Source: Azolla caroliniana (taxonomy: Eukaryota; Polypodiophyta). Taken from it: a DNA stretch of 64,000 nucleotides. Location: positions 2,232,001 to 2,296,000 of the forward strand of contig JBHGNT010000002.1 in NCBI GenBank assembly GCA_043228905.1, given 5' to 3'. Positions 22,401 to 32,829 of the stretch are shown here, one piece after another (within the stretch, counting starts at the first letter, position 1; each line of letters begins with the position of its first letter). The notes under the pieces are model-generated. The model was not told the origin of the DNA and searched no databases. It saw nothing but the letters and a program-made list of their open reading frames with translations. A program made the translations under genes and the position numbers.

Positions 22401-22944
22401 CAGTTCGGTAACCGGATTCCTGCCGGCAGAGCTCATGTTTGGGCAGAAGCCGATCATGCCGATGGAACGTACGATCTCCTCATGGGCAACCGTGGACTGG
22501 AGAGACGAGATGAGCCGGGAGGAACTGTTGGCGGCGCGCATACGACAGCTCGAGCGAAGAACGGAGGACGTGGAGCAGGCTGCGGGAAAGCTTCGGGTGG
22601 CAAGGACGTGGAACAAAGCCCGGTTCGACCGGACGCACCGGCTCCGACCAAAGAAGATCGAGGAAGGCGACTGGGTGCTAGTCTACGACAGCAGCCTCGA
22701 CAACCAGCACCGAGCGACACAGAAGTTCGCAAGAAGGTGGTTCGGGCCTTACGTGGTGCAAAGCGCCAACGACAACGGGACGTACCATCTGGCGGAACTC
22801 GACGGCACAAGAATGGCGATACCGGTAGCTGGGAAGCGGATCAAAGCGTTCAAAAAGCGTCACGACGACGAGCCGGATTCGGTTAACCTGGACAACGATG
22901 ACGAACGATCCGAAACCGAGGAAGAACCGACGGGCGGGGAATGA
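19451..22944 (+). pseudogene. Gyp-E pol (RT, RNase H, integrase), broken
   Basis: In the -1 frame relative to gag. Lesions: TGA at 19636-19638 (CGA in Gyp-H), a one-base deletion near 20440 that leads to TAG at 20458-20460, and a one-base insertion near 21774. Between them the RT (MPFLDDIPIKGC), RNase H (VTVDTSPTGIGWV, KRELWGIVSAV, ETDCLPIL) and integrase (TCESCQMHS, MVDLVTMPMG, GDRGEL, NGKVERGHG) motifs are all recognisable. A charged tail ends at 22944. Confidence 0.9.
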
Positions 22945-23000
22945 AGGCTGGACGGGTTTTCTCCGTCCCAACACAATTTGGCGCATGCCGGTGGATGCGC

Positions 23001-23017
23001 GGTTAGGTGGGGGCGGA
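23001..23017 (+). other. Gyp-E polypurine tract
   Basis: GGTTAGGTGGGGGCGGA directly before the 3' LTR; the same tract precedes the Gyp-H 3' LTR. Confidence 0.85.
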
Positions 23018-23643
23018 TGTCGTGAAGAAAACCGTCCACAAGCGGAATCGGTGCACCGGAGCGTAGGAACCGGCTCTTCATACACGTACGCCTTATGTTG
23101 TACATAGAAGATCCTAGGTAGGTAGATTCGGTAGGTAGGAAGTTAATGGGAAACGACTCCTTCCTTGCCTATAAAAGGGTGGAGACGAGGAGGGGAGAAG
23201 GGTCGCGGAATCAGAGAGGACGGAGTGCTGTCGGGTTGTCGACCGAAGGCTTCTCTCTCTTCCAAACTCCATAGCTTCTTTCTGTGCAGGTTTCGGGAGG
23301 CTCGCGCTGCTCTAAGGAATGCCCGAGTGCTTCCGGCAGCACCTCCAACCTACTCCTTTCTTTCTGTACGTTTACGAACAGGCATCAACATCTGTTCGCC
23401 GGCCTGTTCGGTTGTAACCGACTTCGTGCTTCTTGTTGTTTGTCTCTGTTAATATATAGATACATACCTTCGTGTCTCTCTGTGTTGGTTTCCCGCTCGC
23501 GTCTTCGTGTCGAAGGGCCGTGTCCCTGTGGATCTACGCTCGCACTTAGTGGGTCTCTTCCCTTCTCCTTTCTCTCTTGCTGTTCGGTACAAGACCCCCG
23601 AGGTCCCGCCTCATTCCACGCACCCGCGAGGAATACCTCGACA
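23018..23643 (+). repeat. Gyp-E 3' LTR, 626 bp
   Basis: Partner of 16655-17280. It abuts the 4-base CTGT and then the reversed solo LTR F. Confidence 0.95.
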
Positions 23644-23647
23644 CTGT

Positions 23648-24421
23648 TGTCGAGATATTACGCAAGTGCGTGTGGAATCGAGGCGGGACCGCGGGGGTCT
23701 CGAACCAAAGAGCAAGCGAGGGAGGAGAAAGAGAGAGAACCGGCTACGCAGGACCGGGGATACACAGGGACACGGCCCTTCAGCACGGAGAACGCGAACA
23801 GAGACCGACACAGACAGATGCGAATGACTTAATATGTATATTAAGAAAATGGCTAACACTACTACAACCCTCGATGGGGCACAGGTTGGTTACAACCGAA
23901 CAGGCCGGCGAACAGATGCCGATGCCTGCTCGCTTCGACGCACAAAACGGCTGCCGGAAGCACTCGGGCGTTCCTCGAAACAGCGCGAGCCTCCTCGGAA
24001 CCCTGCACAGAAAGCTATGGAGCTCAAGAAGGAAGGAAACAGAGAGAGAGAAGCGTCCAGAAACGGTCCGACAGCACTTCGTCCTCTCCGCGCGAGATAC
24101 CTGCAACAGCTCTTTCCTGCTCTTATATAGCCCGACGAGCAGGCCGTCCTGTCAGCTTTATTCCCTGTCCCTTTCGAACAGGGGTCCGCTCCGTTCTTCA
24201 CGCATCCGCGTAGTTACGCCGCCGACTCGTGCCGTCCCTTAGCTCGCGCGCGCGGCCGAAAAGACTGTTCGCGCGGTCTTTGTCTCCACTTGTGTTAGGG
24301 CCCGTTCCTGCCGATTATCCTCCTAACTCGCTTCTTCGTACAACTTGGAGCTTGCGCGCGTGAAGAACCGGTTCCCACGCCTAGGTGCGCCGATCCCGCC
24401 TATGGACGGTTTTCTTCACGA
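23648..24421 (-). repeat. Solo LTR F (Gyp-H type), 774 bp
   Basis: The plus strand begins TGTCGAGATATTACGC and ends CTTCACGACA; reversed, it matches the 784-bp LTR of Gyp-H including the CTATATAA box (near 24123) and the promoter hairpin (near 24163). No internal sequence accompanies it. It is flanked by CTGT (23644-23647) and CCGT (24422-24425), consistent with a recombined full element inserted at the same CCGT that Gyp-E later used. Confidence 0.85.
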
Positions 24422-25003
24422 CACCGTGCCCGTGCTCCACCTTCCCGTTCGCCTCCGGATTGTACGCTGTGGTGAGCGAATGTTTGACTCCTAGCCGGTC
24501 GAACAACTCTTCGGCCTCTTCTGCGTCCAACTCACCACGGTCAGCACCCGTATCGGCATACTACGTCCTCAATCAAAAACCGGCACACGGCTGCCGTCGT
24601 CTTGTTCTGCAGGGCTCGGCCTTCAACCTGGTTCGTTAGATCTTCCTGAGCCAGCACCAGATACCGCATCTGTCCTACCTCCATTGGCATCGTCACCAAA
24701 TCCACCATCCACTTGAAGTGGACAGTCGGAGGGTAGGTCGAGTGAAGCTCGTCCCGATGTCGGATCATGGAGTGCACCTGACAGCTTTCGCAAGTCGTCA
24801 CAAACCGATGCACGTCCCTGTATAGTCCCGGCCACAAGTTCTTCCCCTTTAGCTTTTCGAACGTGGCCCACATTTCACGGTGTCCAGCCCACGGGCTATC
24901 GTGGTATGCCGCCAGCAAATCGTCTTGTTCCTCCTTCTTCGCCACCACTCGGAGCGGGATGTCGTTCCTCTTCTTCGGGTGCTTCAAGATGTATCCATCC
25001 CGG
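24422..25003 (-). pseudogene. Gyp-D integrase core fragment
   Basis: Encodes the integrase zinc region and core (SPWAGHREMWATFEKLKG, TCESCQVHS, HFKWMVDLVTMPMEVGQ, LIEDVVCRYG). A deletion of about 17 bases after YGC, next to the second catalytic Asp, puts the frame out near 24541. The right edge (25000-25003, CCGG) is the Gyp-G insertion site; the gene continues at 32830. Confidence 0.85.
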
Positions 25004-26050
25004 TGTCGTGAAGATCCGTCACTACGCGCGGATCGTGAGGCGGAACCGCCGGGGTTCTGGACCAGAAGGATTTAGAGTCGATACAAGCTTTGGCGAGAAA
25101 GTACTTAAGATAGATTGGGAAAAAGAGAAGATGAGATTACACGATTGATTTGATAACGAATTTCTTCTTCTTAATTTTCATAAAAAAAACCGTGTTTTTC
25201 TCCTCCCCCTTCCCTCTTTTATAGATGTTCTCATGCATATGATGCATGTGAGGGTACAAGACATGCATAAATTGCATGTTTGCCATTTGGCGCTTAAGTA
25301 TTACATGTGGTGCATGCTAACCATGTCACTCATTTTAGTTCTCATGGATGAGAATTTACATGTAAAAGTACAATGATAGAAATATAATTTCAACTAAATA
25401 CCATGGCTTAATGGTAAGCCATTTGACTCCTAACTTGGAGGTGCAAGGTTCGAATCTATACTTGCCCTCCTTGTATATGTATATATTTTTATATATTTAT
25501 TTTATCTAGTCGCCAGTTCGCCGGATACCGTCGTCGGATGCCGTCGCCGAATAATGGTGCCGCCGGATGCCGACGCCATCGCCGGATGCGGACACCGACG
25601 CCGGATACCGGTGCCGCATGCTGCCGCCGGATTGCGGTCGGATGCCGTCGGATCACCGGCTCCATCGCTGGTCCAGTTTTGGTTGGCCAAAACCCTTTTC
25701 GAGTAGCTAGCCACCTCCACTCTAAGTTCAAGTTACCTTGAACTCTCTATGCTCCACACATAGACACAAAGATAATATCTTTTGCTCCACCTTATATATG
25801 ATGAGAGCCGTATTTGTCGTGCCTATGTGGGATATCTCACAATTTTCTCTTTTCTTTTCACAAACTTTATACCCTCATATCTTGACATTTAGTTGTCTAT
25901 TTCTCGTGTAATAAAGTGCATTCGAAACCTCCATCATTTTGTACTTAGATATTAAAAATGTTATCTTCACAATTACTGTATTACGTGATTCATACTCGAT
26001 TTTGTACGTTTTATGGGATTTTCACACTATTGCCGAAAATCTTCACGACA
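25004..26050 (-). repeat. Gyp-G 3' LTR, 1047 bp
   Basis: Begins TGTCGTGAAGATCCGTC and ends CTTCACGACA. Next to it (26051-26067) is the polypurine tract on the minus strand. It holds a tRNA-like sequence (25404-25457) and a GC-rich array of GCCGGAT-based units (about 25510-25670) that is longer than in the other LTR. Confidence 0.95.
25404..25470 (+). other. tRNA-Arg-like sequence with box A and box B, in Gyp-G 3' LTR
   Basis: Box A TGGCTTAATGG (25404-25414) and box B GGTTCGAATCT (25447-25457). The middle, CATTTGACTCCTAAC, looks like the anticodon arm of a plant tRNA-Arg(CCU). The acceptor and T stems do not pair well, so it is not a working tRNA. It lies antisense to Gyp-G. Confidence 0.55.
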
Positions 26051-26122
26051 TCCACCCCCACCAAACCGCACGTCCTCCGGTACGTGCCAAGAAGAGAAGA
26101 AGTGAGATTTCGGCTACGATGA

Positions 26123-29100
26123 TCAATTAGATTCCTCCATGTCTTCATTTTCATCCGGCCTATTATGTTCATCGTCGAGGTAATCGAGGTCAGGATCCTT
26201 GTCTTGTCTTTTCTTGAAAAGCTTTACTCTTTTTCCCGCAATGGGTACGGCCAACCTTGATCCGTCTAGTTCCGCAAGGTGGTATGTGGCATTATCGTTG
26301 GCACTTGTCACCACATACGGCCCGAACCATCTTCTTGCGAACTTCCTTGTTGTACTATGTTGATTGTCAAGGGTGCTGTCGTAAACCAAAACCCAATCCC
26401 CTTCTTCAATCTTCTTGGGACGAAGTCGATGCGTGTTGTCGAACCGAACTTTGTTCTTTACTCGGGTTGCCTTCATCATCTTTCGCGCTTTTTCTAAATC
26501 TTCAGGTCTTCTTTCAAGTTGCCTTATCCGCGCCGCTAATAACTCTTCTCGGCTCATCTCGTTCTCCCACGGTATCGCTACCCATGAGGCGATCGTCCTT
26601 TCGATGGGCATAATCGGCTTTTGTCCATACATAAGCTCCGTCGGCATATACCCTGTCACCGAGCTATGTGTCGTTCTATCGGCCCACAAGGCATAGGGTA
26701 ATAGTCGTGGCCAATTCCCGACTCGACCGTTGCATGCCCGTACGATGGCTTTAACGATAGGTCCATGCCCTCGCTCGATCTTCCCATTTGCTTCCGGATT
26801 GTAGGCAGTCGTGAGGGAGAGCTTCACGCCTAGTCTTTCGAAGAGCTCCGTCGCTTTGTGCGCGTCCAACTCCCCTCGGTCGGCCACTACCTTCCCTACA
26901 CATCCATATCGGCAAACAACATCTTCAAGTAGAAATTTGCAAACGGCTGAAGTCGTCTTATTTGTCAAGGCTCGTCCCTTGCGAGCGCTAAGTACTTCAT
27001 TTGTCCCACTCCCATTGGCATCGAGACCAGATCCACCATCCATTTGAAGTGAATGGTGAGTGGGTATGTCGGCTTTAACTCATCACGATGACGTATATTT
27101 GAATATACTTGGCATGTGGACACGAAATGGAGTACATCTTTGTACATGCTTGGCCACCAGTACTTCTCCTTCAACTTTTCGAACGTCGCCCATGTTCCTC
27201 TATGACCTGCCCAAGCACTCTCGTGGAATTCGGTCATCAGCGTCTCTTGCTCTTCTTTCTTTACCACCACTCGACGTGGTATTCCTGTCCTTCTTTTTGG
27301 ATGTCGCCAAAGGAATCCTCCCTTCAAGAAGTATCGGTAAGCTTTCTTTCGGATTCGTAGGGCCTCCTCCTTTGTCAACGAAGCATCTGTCGTCAATGTT
27401 CTTAGGAATCTACCGATGAGTAACCATTCTCCTTCGTACTCGTTCTCGTTGAAGGCGTGGAGGGTTTGCGTGTCCTGGTCCTCCGCCGACAATCGAGCCA
27501 TCTTGAAGAAGTCGAGGGCGACATCTTCATCTTCCGAAACCATGTTACTTCCATTTGAAAATCTTGCCCTCGACAGCATGTCAGCCATGGCGTTCTTCTT
27601 CCCTGCGATGTGACAGATCTCTGGGTTTAAAGACTTGATGTAGGCGATCCACCTTAGCATAGCAAGATCTGGGGTCGCACATCCCGAGACCATTCCGAGA
27701 ATTGGGAGACAATCTGTCTCTATTATCACTTCTGATCCGATCAGGTAATCTTTGTCCGTCTTCACTGCCGACACAATACCCCAAAGTTCCCGCTTGACTT
27801 GGGCATATCTTTGTTGTCGTTCGCTGAGAACCTTTGCTCCGAACCAGACGGCATATCGCGCATTATCTTCACCTTCTTGATTGATGACCCACCCGATTCC
27901 GGTTGGGCTCGTATCTACGGTCACATAAATTGGTTTCCCTTCGGCATAGTCGGCCTTCCTTAGTGCCGGAGCTTCAAGAAGCAGTTTCTTTAATCTTCGC
28001 ATCGCCTCTGTGTGCTCGTCTCGCCATTCAAACTTTATTCTTTTCTTTAGTAGTCCATATAACGGTTCGGCGACATGAGCGTAGTGAGGAATCCATATAT
28101 GATAAAACGCGCACGCTCCAAGGAACCTTCGAACCTCCGTTTGGTTTTCGCATTCTTCTTTCATGTCTTGGATTGCGTTCACTTTGGATGGCGAGGGCTT
28201 CCGGCCGTATGCTCCACACAAGTGACCTACCACCAAGATCTCCGGTTGCCCGAATGCGGATTTTTCTCCCGAAAATGTCAAATTCGCATCTTCGAGCCTT
28301 TGAGGCACCTTCTCGCAATCTTTCATATGATCCGCAACGAACTTTCTACAACCTTCCTTATCTTTCGATTCATCTTTCTCCTCATTCGAACATCCTTTTA
28401 TCGGAATATCATCCAAGAATGGCATTGTGATGTTCGGAATGCAATCCTTCAAGACTTTATTCATGGCATTCACCATATGAGCCACCGAGTTCGTTGCGCC
28501 TTGGGGTAAGGTACACATCCGCACAAGCCCGATCGGAGTCCTCATGGTTGTAATGTCCCGACTGTCGATCGCCAATTGGAATTGGTCATATCCGGAGTAG
28601 AGATCGCCAATGGAGTAGATGGACCGGCCCGCAAACGCTTCGGCAAATTCGTCCACGCTCGGACCGATTCTGGCATTTCGAATTGTCACCTTGTTGACGG
28701 GTTGAAGATCTTGGATGAATCGCAATGATCCATTCTTCTTCGGCACCGTGAACCACCTATTGGAATAAGGAGCATTCGACGGTTCTAGAATTCCCATACT
28801 CACCTTCTCCTTTAAGAGCTCGATCAGCTTCGGAAGGTGTGCTCTCGGAACTGGTATCGGTTTCAAGTTCCAAGGCACATGAGGCACCGTGAAGATCACC
28901 ATTGGCTCTATAACCTTTGGGTCGGCGCATCCGATTTCTCGTGGGAAGAATGCGAAAGCCTTCCCATGTCTCTGAAGCATATCGCGAAACATTCGCTCCT
29001 CTTCAGGGAGAAGGAAATCCTCCTTTCCAACTCGTAGCTTCCCCTTCGTCTCTTTGGTGAAGTCATGACCTATCTTCTTCGGATCTCTTAAGCTTGGATC

Positions 29101-29573
29101 GTTAGCGACTTCCTTCATCTTTTGCCAGCTATCTTCCCGTAGCGGAACCGCAACTGGCTTGATCTTCTTATCCACTGTTTTATATTTCGTGTTGATGTCA
29201 GCTTCATTCATCGAGATGCCACGACGGTATTCATCGATGATAGCGTACATGTTGACGGAGTTAACCGAAATCACACGTTGGTTGTGAAGATAGCTCAAGT
29301 CCACGACGTCCTCGATTTCGCCGATGGTGTCGTTAAATGAGGCTTCTTCCATAATATGAGTCACGAACTCTCCTTCTTCTATTATGTTCTCTTCTTTCAG
29401 CATCTTCTCGAATTCTTGTATCTGGCTCTTGTGCTTCTTGTCGGGTAGTACTAGTTTACATGCGCCACTAGGTGTGACACATGTTGCTTCTCCTTGCAAT
29501 CCACGCGCTCTTCTTTCTTGTGGGGTCTTGTGATTGCTCGGACTATTGGGGCCCCATGCTTCAATAGTCCGCT
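26123..29573 (-). pseudogene. Gyp-G pol (RT, RNase H, integrase), two deletions
   Basis: The -1 frame runs open from the gag stop (29574) through RT (MPFLDDIPIKGC), RNase H (VTVDTSPTGIGWV, KRELWGIVSAV) and into integrase. Near 27000 a deletion of roughly 25 bases between short repeats ends that frame; a second open piece (26123-27043) carries the catalytic core (VADRGELDAHKAT..., NGKIERGHG) to the C-terminus. A separate in-frame 9-base deletion near 27105 removes one Cys of the integrase HHCC finger (TCQVYS against TCESCQ). Both changes should abolish integration. Confidence 0.9.
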
Positions 29574-29582
29574 CTAAAAATC
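29574..29582 (-). promoter_or_regulatory. Gyp-G predicted -1 frameshift site
   Basis: The minus strand reads GATTTTTAG at the gag stop, the same as in four other members, although Gyp-G coding sequence has diverged strongly. The -1 frame continues as LERTIEAWG, close to LERAVKAWG in Gyp-L. Confidence 0.65.
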
Positions 29583-31778
29583 CGAGGATTCGCCTCCGAG
29601 ACTATCTCGATTCCTTTCATGATTGGCTCGCACTGTTAGGAATTGGACCGATCTTTGGTTGTCAAGACTCTTTATTCGTGCGAAGGTTGCTCCATTATGG
29701 AACACTTTGGTCTCCATCCGAGATGATGTGATATAAGGTTGCCCTAGGATGACAGGATGCGATGCCGATTCTTGTACGAAGAAGTGTTGATCCATCTCCA
29801 CATCCCCGATCGTGACTTTGACATTGGGACAAGCTCCGTACAAGTCCTCCGTAGACTTTGTTGCCGCGCGAATCTTCCATCCGTGGTTTGTATTAATTGG
29901 CCATCTTCCCTTTTTGTAGAAGTCGGTTGACATGAGGTTGATCTCCGAGCCGTGGTCGATCAAGGCTACGACGGTCTCTTTCTTCTCCCCGATCTTCACC
30001 GGCGTCTCCGTTGTCGCTCGTGCCCAATGAGGTCGAGTGTAGTGGCTGTCCACCATATCTTCATCAATTTCTTCTCTTGCCATCGTTATGGCATTCGTTT
30101 TTGCTTTCTGCGGCTTCTCTTCTTCCTCGTCCGATTGTTGTCTCTTTCTCTTTACAAGGTCCACGATCGTGTCATGGAACTCCTTCTTCGTAATGCCAAG
30201 CAATTCCCTCACGGACAAAGTTACATGGCTATCAAGAACTCGTTCTTCGAGAATCTTCTTTAGGTCCGTCGTCTGCTCTATGTCCGACCTTAGCTTATAG
30301 GTAGGTATGGTCCTTGTCCTCCGAGCGGGGTCTTCGACACCAACCTTCACGGGCCGAACCGTTTCTTCAACTCGTATGCTCGGCTCCCCTTTTTGGCTTG
30401 ATTCTCGTTCCTCCGTTTGTAAAGGTTGACTCGTCTCCGCATCGTCCTTCTTTTTCGCGTTCCTTGTTTCATGTCTTTTTGATGGCCCTTGCTCTTCTAT
30501 TCTCTTTCTCTTTTCTTCGACGAACACCTCGTGGTTGTCGCACATCACCTCTGCGAGTATGGTGTTGTCGTCCACCGGATCCGACCACCCGGTTATGCTT
30601 TGCACGCTTCGGTCCGCAAGCTCTACCTCGTTCGATGTGATTTTTCCCTTCTTCTCATATTCGAGAACGGAAGTCCAAAACTTTGCTTCTGCTCTAGCAG
30701 CTTCAGTCTTGTCTTTCCCGACTCTTATTCCGGCCGACGCAGCATAGTGCATCGCATCCACATGAGTCGCATCAACATCCTCCATAGATTTCTTCATTCC
30801 TCCTCTTCCGAAATTCACCCGTAGGGGTCTTCTAGTCTCGCTTGAGCAGATCATGTTGTCCTCTATGTATACGATATTTTGTCGAATCGCCTCTCGAAGG
30901 CTCGCACAATCCCTTCTCATGTGGTCCATGCTATCGCACCACACGCATCTAAAGGGTTCTTTTCCTTTAGGGCCCCGACGATTCATGTTGGCTAGAGTGA
31001 CCTTCTCGAACTTCTTCGCTAGCTCTTCAATGATGTCGTCATCAATCTTCTTTTCTTCCACGTTACTTTGTCTTGGCGGCTCAGCTACTTTCGGCGGTCT
31101 TGCTTTCTCCGTGGTAGTCGGTCCCGTCAAGTCGGTGTCATCAACCCATTGGCGACGCTTGTCGAGCCTATTGCATGCCCGCTTCACCGCGATCCAGTCC
31201 GCTACGAGCCCATTTGCTTGGGTATCATCTTCGAGAAGAGTCCCCAACTCCCGTCTATCCTTTATGTCCACGGCCTTCAAGAAGTACAAAGTCTTGTCCT
31301 CTTCAAGCAATACTTGGTCCGTATTGGGGAGACCACTAAACATCTGGTCGAATTCGTCGTACACCCTCGAGACGCTCATCTTCTTATTCTTCTTCTCTAT
31401 CCACTTCATCAGGGCATGTCGAGTCATCCTCGTTGAGTCTTCAGTCACGAACTCCGCTAGTATCGTTTTCTCGAACTCGGACCATGTTGTCTTTCCTTCT
31501 TGAAGCTCGATGACGCGTCTTTGGATGTTGTTGGCGACAACTCTCTTGAAGCTTGCGATTTGACGTGCCTCGGACACGTCCCTTTGATTCATCTCCCTCT
31601 TATATGCATCAAGGAACTTCGTAACGTTCCTTCCATCGAATTGGCCCTCGAGCTCTACGACACGATCGACAACCTTCTCCACGCTCGCGTCGTTGTCCCG
31701 AGATCTCATCATTTGCTCGACGATTAGCATCATCCTTTCGAGCTCTCCCGCTTGGTTGCTTGAGGACGCCATCTCCAA
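29574..31778 (-). CDS. Gyp-G Gag-protease, intact
   Basis: 734 residues from ATG 31778 (a second Met follows two codons later). Capsid region at about 1-200 (ELEGQFDGRNVTKFLDAYKR..., TTWSEFEKTILAEF), zinc knuckle CVWCDSMDHMRRDC at about 275-290, a long Glu/Lys-rich linker, then protease with VALIDHGSEINLMS and HPVILGQPYI. The D-H-G active site replaces D-S/T-G, as in all relatives here. In the family this makes the particle shell and the processing enzyme. It ends at the conserved recoding site. No stop or frameshift is visible, so it could in principle supply Gag in trans. Confidence 0.9.
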   Translation of the reverse strand: MEMASSSNQAGELERMMLIVEQMMRSRDNDASVEKVVDRVVELEGQFDGRNVTKFLDAYKREMNQRDVSEARQIASFKRVVANNIQRRVIELQEGKTTWSEFEKTILAEFVTEDSTRMTRHALMKWIEKKNKKMSVSRVYDEFDQMFSGLPNTDQVLLEEDKTLYFLKAVDIKDRRELGTLLEDDTQANGLVADWIAVKRACNRLDKRRQWVDDTDLTGPTTTEKARPPKVAEPPRQSNVEEKKIDDDIIEELAKKFEKVTLANMNRRGPKGKEPFRCVWCDSMDHMRRDCASLREAIRQNIVYIEDNMICSSETRRPLRVNFGRGGMKKSMEDVDATHVDAMHYAASAGIRVGKDKTEAARAEAKFWTSVLEYEKKGKITSNEVELADRSVQSITGWSDPVDDNTILAEVMCDNHEVFVEEKRKRIEEQGPSKRHETRNAKKKDDAETSQPLQTEERESSQKGEPSIRVEETVRPVKVGVEDPARRTRTIPTYKLRSDIEQTTDLKKILEERVLDSHVTLSVRELLGITKKEFHDTIVDLVKRKRQQSDEEEEKPQKAKTNAITMAREEIDEDMVDSHYTRPHWARATTETPVKIGEKKETVVALIDHGSEINLMSTDFYKKGRWPINTNHGWKIRAATKSTEDLYGACPNVKVTIGDVEMDQHFFVQESASHPVILGQPYITSSRMETKVFHNGATFARIKSLDNQRSVQFLTVRANHERNRDSLGGESSDF

Positions 31779-31814
31779 GTATTAATCTCGACTTGATCCT
31801 TCCTACCGCCTCTT

Positions 31815-31831
31815 TCACGTCGGGTTCACCA
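31815..31831 (-). other. Gyp-G primer binding site
   Basis: The minus strand reads TGGTGAACCCGACGTGA, eight bases from the LTR edge, a longer spacer than in relatives. Confidence 0.9.
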
Positions 31832-31839
31832 CTTAATTA

Positions 31840-32829
31840 TGTTGTGAAGATCCGTCACTACGCGTGGATCGTGAGGCGGAACCGCCGGGGTTCTGGACCA
31901 GAAGGATTTAGAGTCGATACAAGCTTTGGCGAGAAAGTACTTAAGATAGATTGGGAAAAAGAGAAGATGAGATTACACGATTAATTTGATAACGAATTTC
32001 TTCTTCTTAATTTTCATAAAAAAAACCGTGTTTTTCTCCTCCCCCTTCCCTCTTTTATAGATGCTCTCATGCATATGATGCATGTGAGGGTACAAGACAT
32101 GCATAAATTGCATGTTTGCCATTTGGAGCTTAAGTATTACATGTGGTGCATGCTAACCATGTCACTCATTTTAGTTCTCATGGATGAGAATTTACATGTA
32201 AAAGTACAATGATAGAAATATAATTTCAACTAAATACCATGGCTTAATGGTAAGCCATTTGACTCTTAACTTGGAGGTGCAAGGTTCGAATCTATACTTC
32301 CCCTCCTTGTATATGTAAATGTGTATATATTTTTATATATTTATTTTATCTAGTCGCCGGTTCGCCGGATACCGTCGCCGAATACTGGTGCCGCCGCCGG
32401 ATGCCGCCGCCGGATGCCGGTGCCGCCGCCGGATACCGGTGCCGACGTGGTCCAGTTTTGGTTGGCCAAAACCCTTTTCGAGTAGCTAGCCACCTCCACT
32501 CTAAGTTCAAGTTACCTTGAACTCTCTATGCTCCACACATAGACACAAAGATAATATCTTTTGCTCCACCTTATATATGATGAGAGCTGTATTTGTCGTG
32601 CCTATGTGGGATATCTCACAATTTTCTCTTTTCTTTTCACAAACTTTATACCCTCATATCTTGACATTTAGTTGTCTATTTCTCGTGTAATAAAGTGCAT
32701 TCGAAACCTCCATCATTTTGTACTTAGATATTAAAAATGTTATCTTCACAATTACTGTATTACGTGATTCATACTCGATTTTGTACGTTTTATGGGATTT
32801 TCACACTATTGCCGAAAATCTTCACGACA
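31840..32829 (-). repeat. Gyp-G 5' LTR, 990 bp
   Basis: Matches 25004-26050 with about ten substitutions and a 57-bp shorter GC-rich array (about 32355-32450). Its inner edge reads TGTTGTG rather than TGTCGTG. Confidence 0.95.
32240..32306 (+). other. tRNA-Arg-like sequence in Gyp-G 5' LTR
   Basis: Second copy: box A 32240-32250 and box B 32283-32293 are unchanged; the anticodon-arm region has one substitution. Confidence 0.55.

Larger units (their letters stand above)
16655..23643 (+). mobile_element. Gyp-E: full-length but coding-dead gypsy element
   Basis: 6989 bp with two 626-bp LTRs that differ at about four positions. The left flank is CCGT (16651-16654) and the right flank CTGT (23644-23647), read as a 4-bp duplication with one later change. 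Gag and pol carry two nonsense codons and two frameshifts despite the young LTRs. Confidence 0.9.
25004..32829 (-). mobile_element. Gyp-G: full-length gypsy element, pol disabled
   Basis: 7826 bp, LTRs of 1047 and 990 bp, duplication CCGG (25000-25003 and 32830-32833). Excising it rejoins the Gyp-D RNase H/integrase linker without loss. It shares primer site, protease and pol style with the superfamily but is the most divergent member and uses more A/T-rich codons. Confidence 0.95.

Noticed and set aside
23018-24421. 23018-24421 as a single inverted-repeat element
   Set aside because: The two LTRs are different subfamilies (626 and 774 bp) and each has its own 4-bp flanks, so two events explain it better.
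25404-25470. Functional tRNA-Arg gene
   Set aside because: Boxes A and B fit, but acceptor and T stems do not pair, and it is duplicated within the LTRs of a mobile element.
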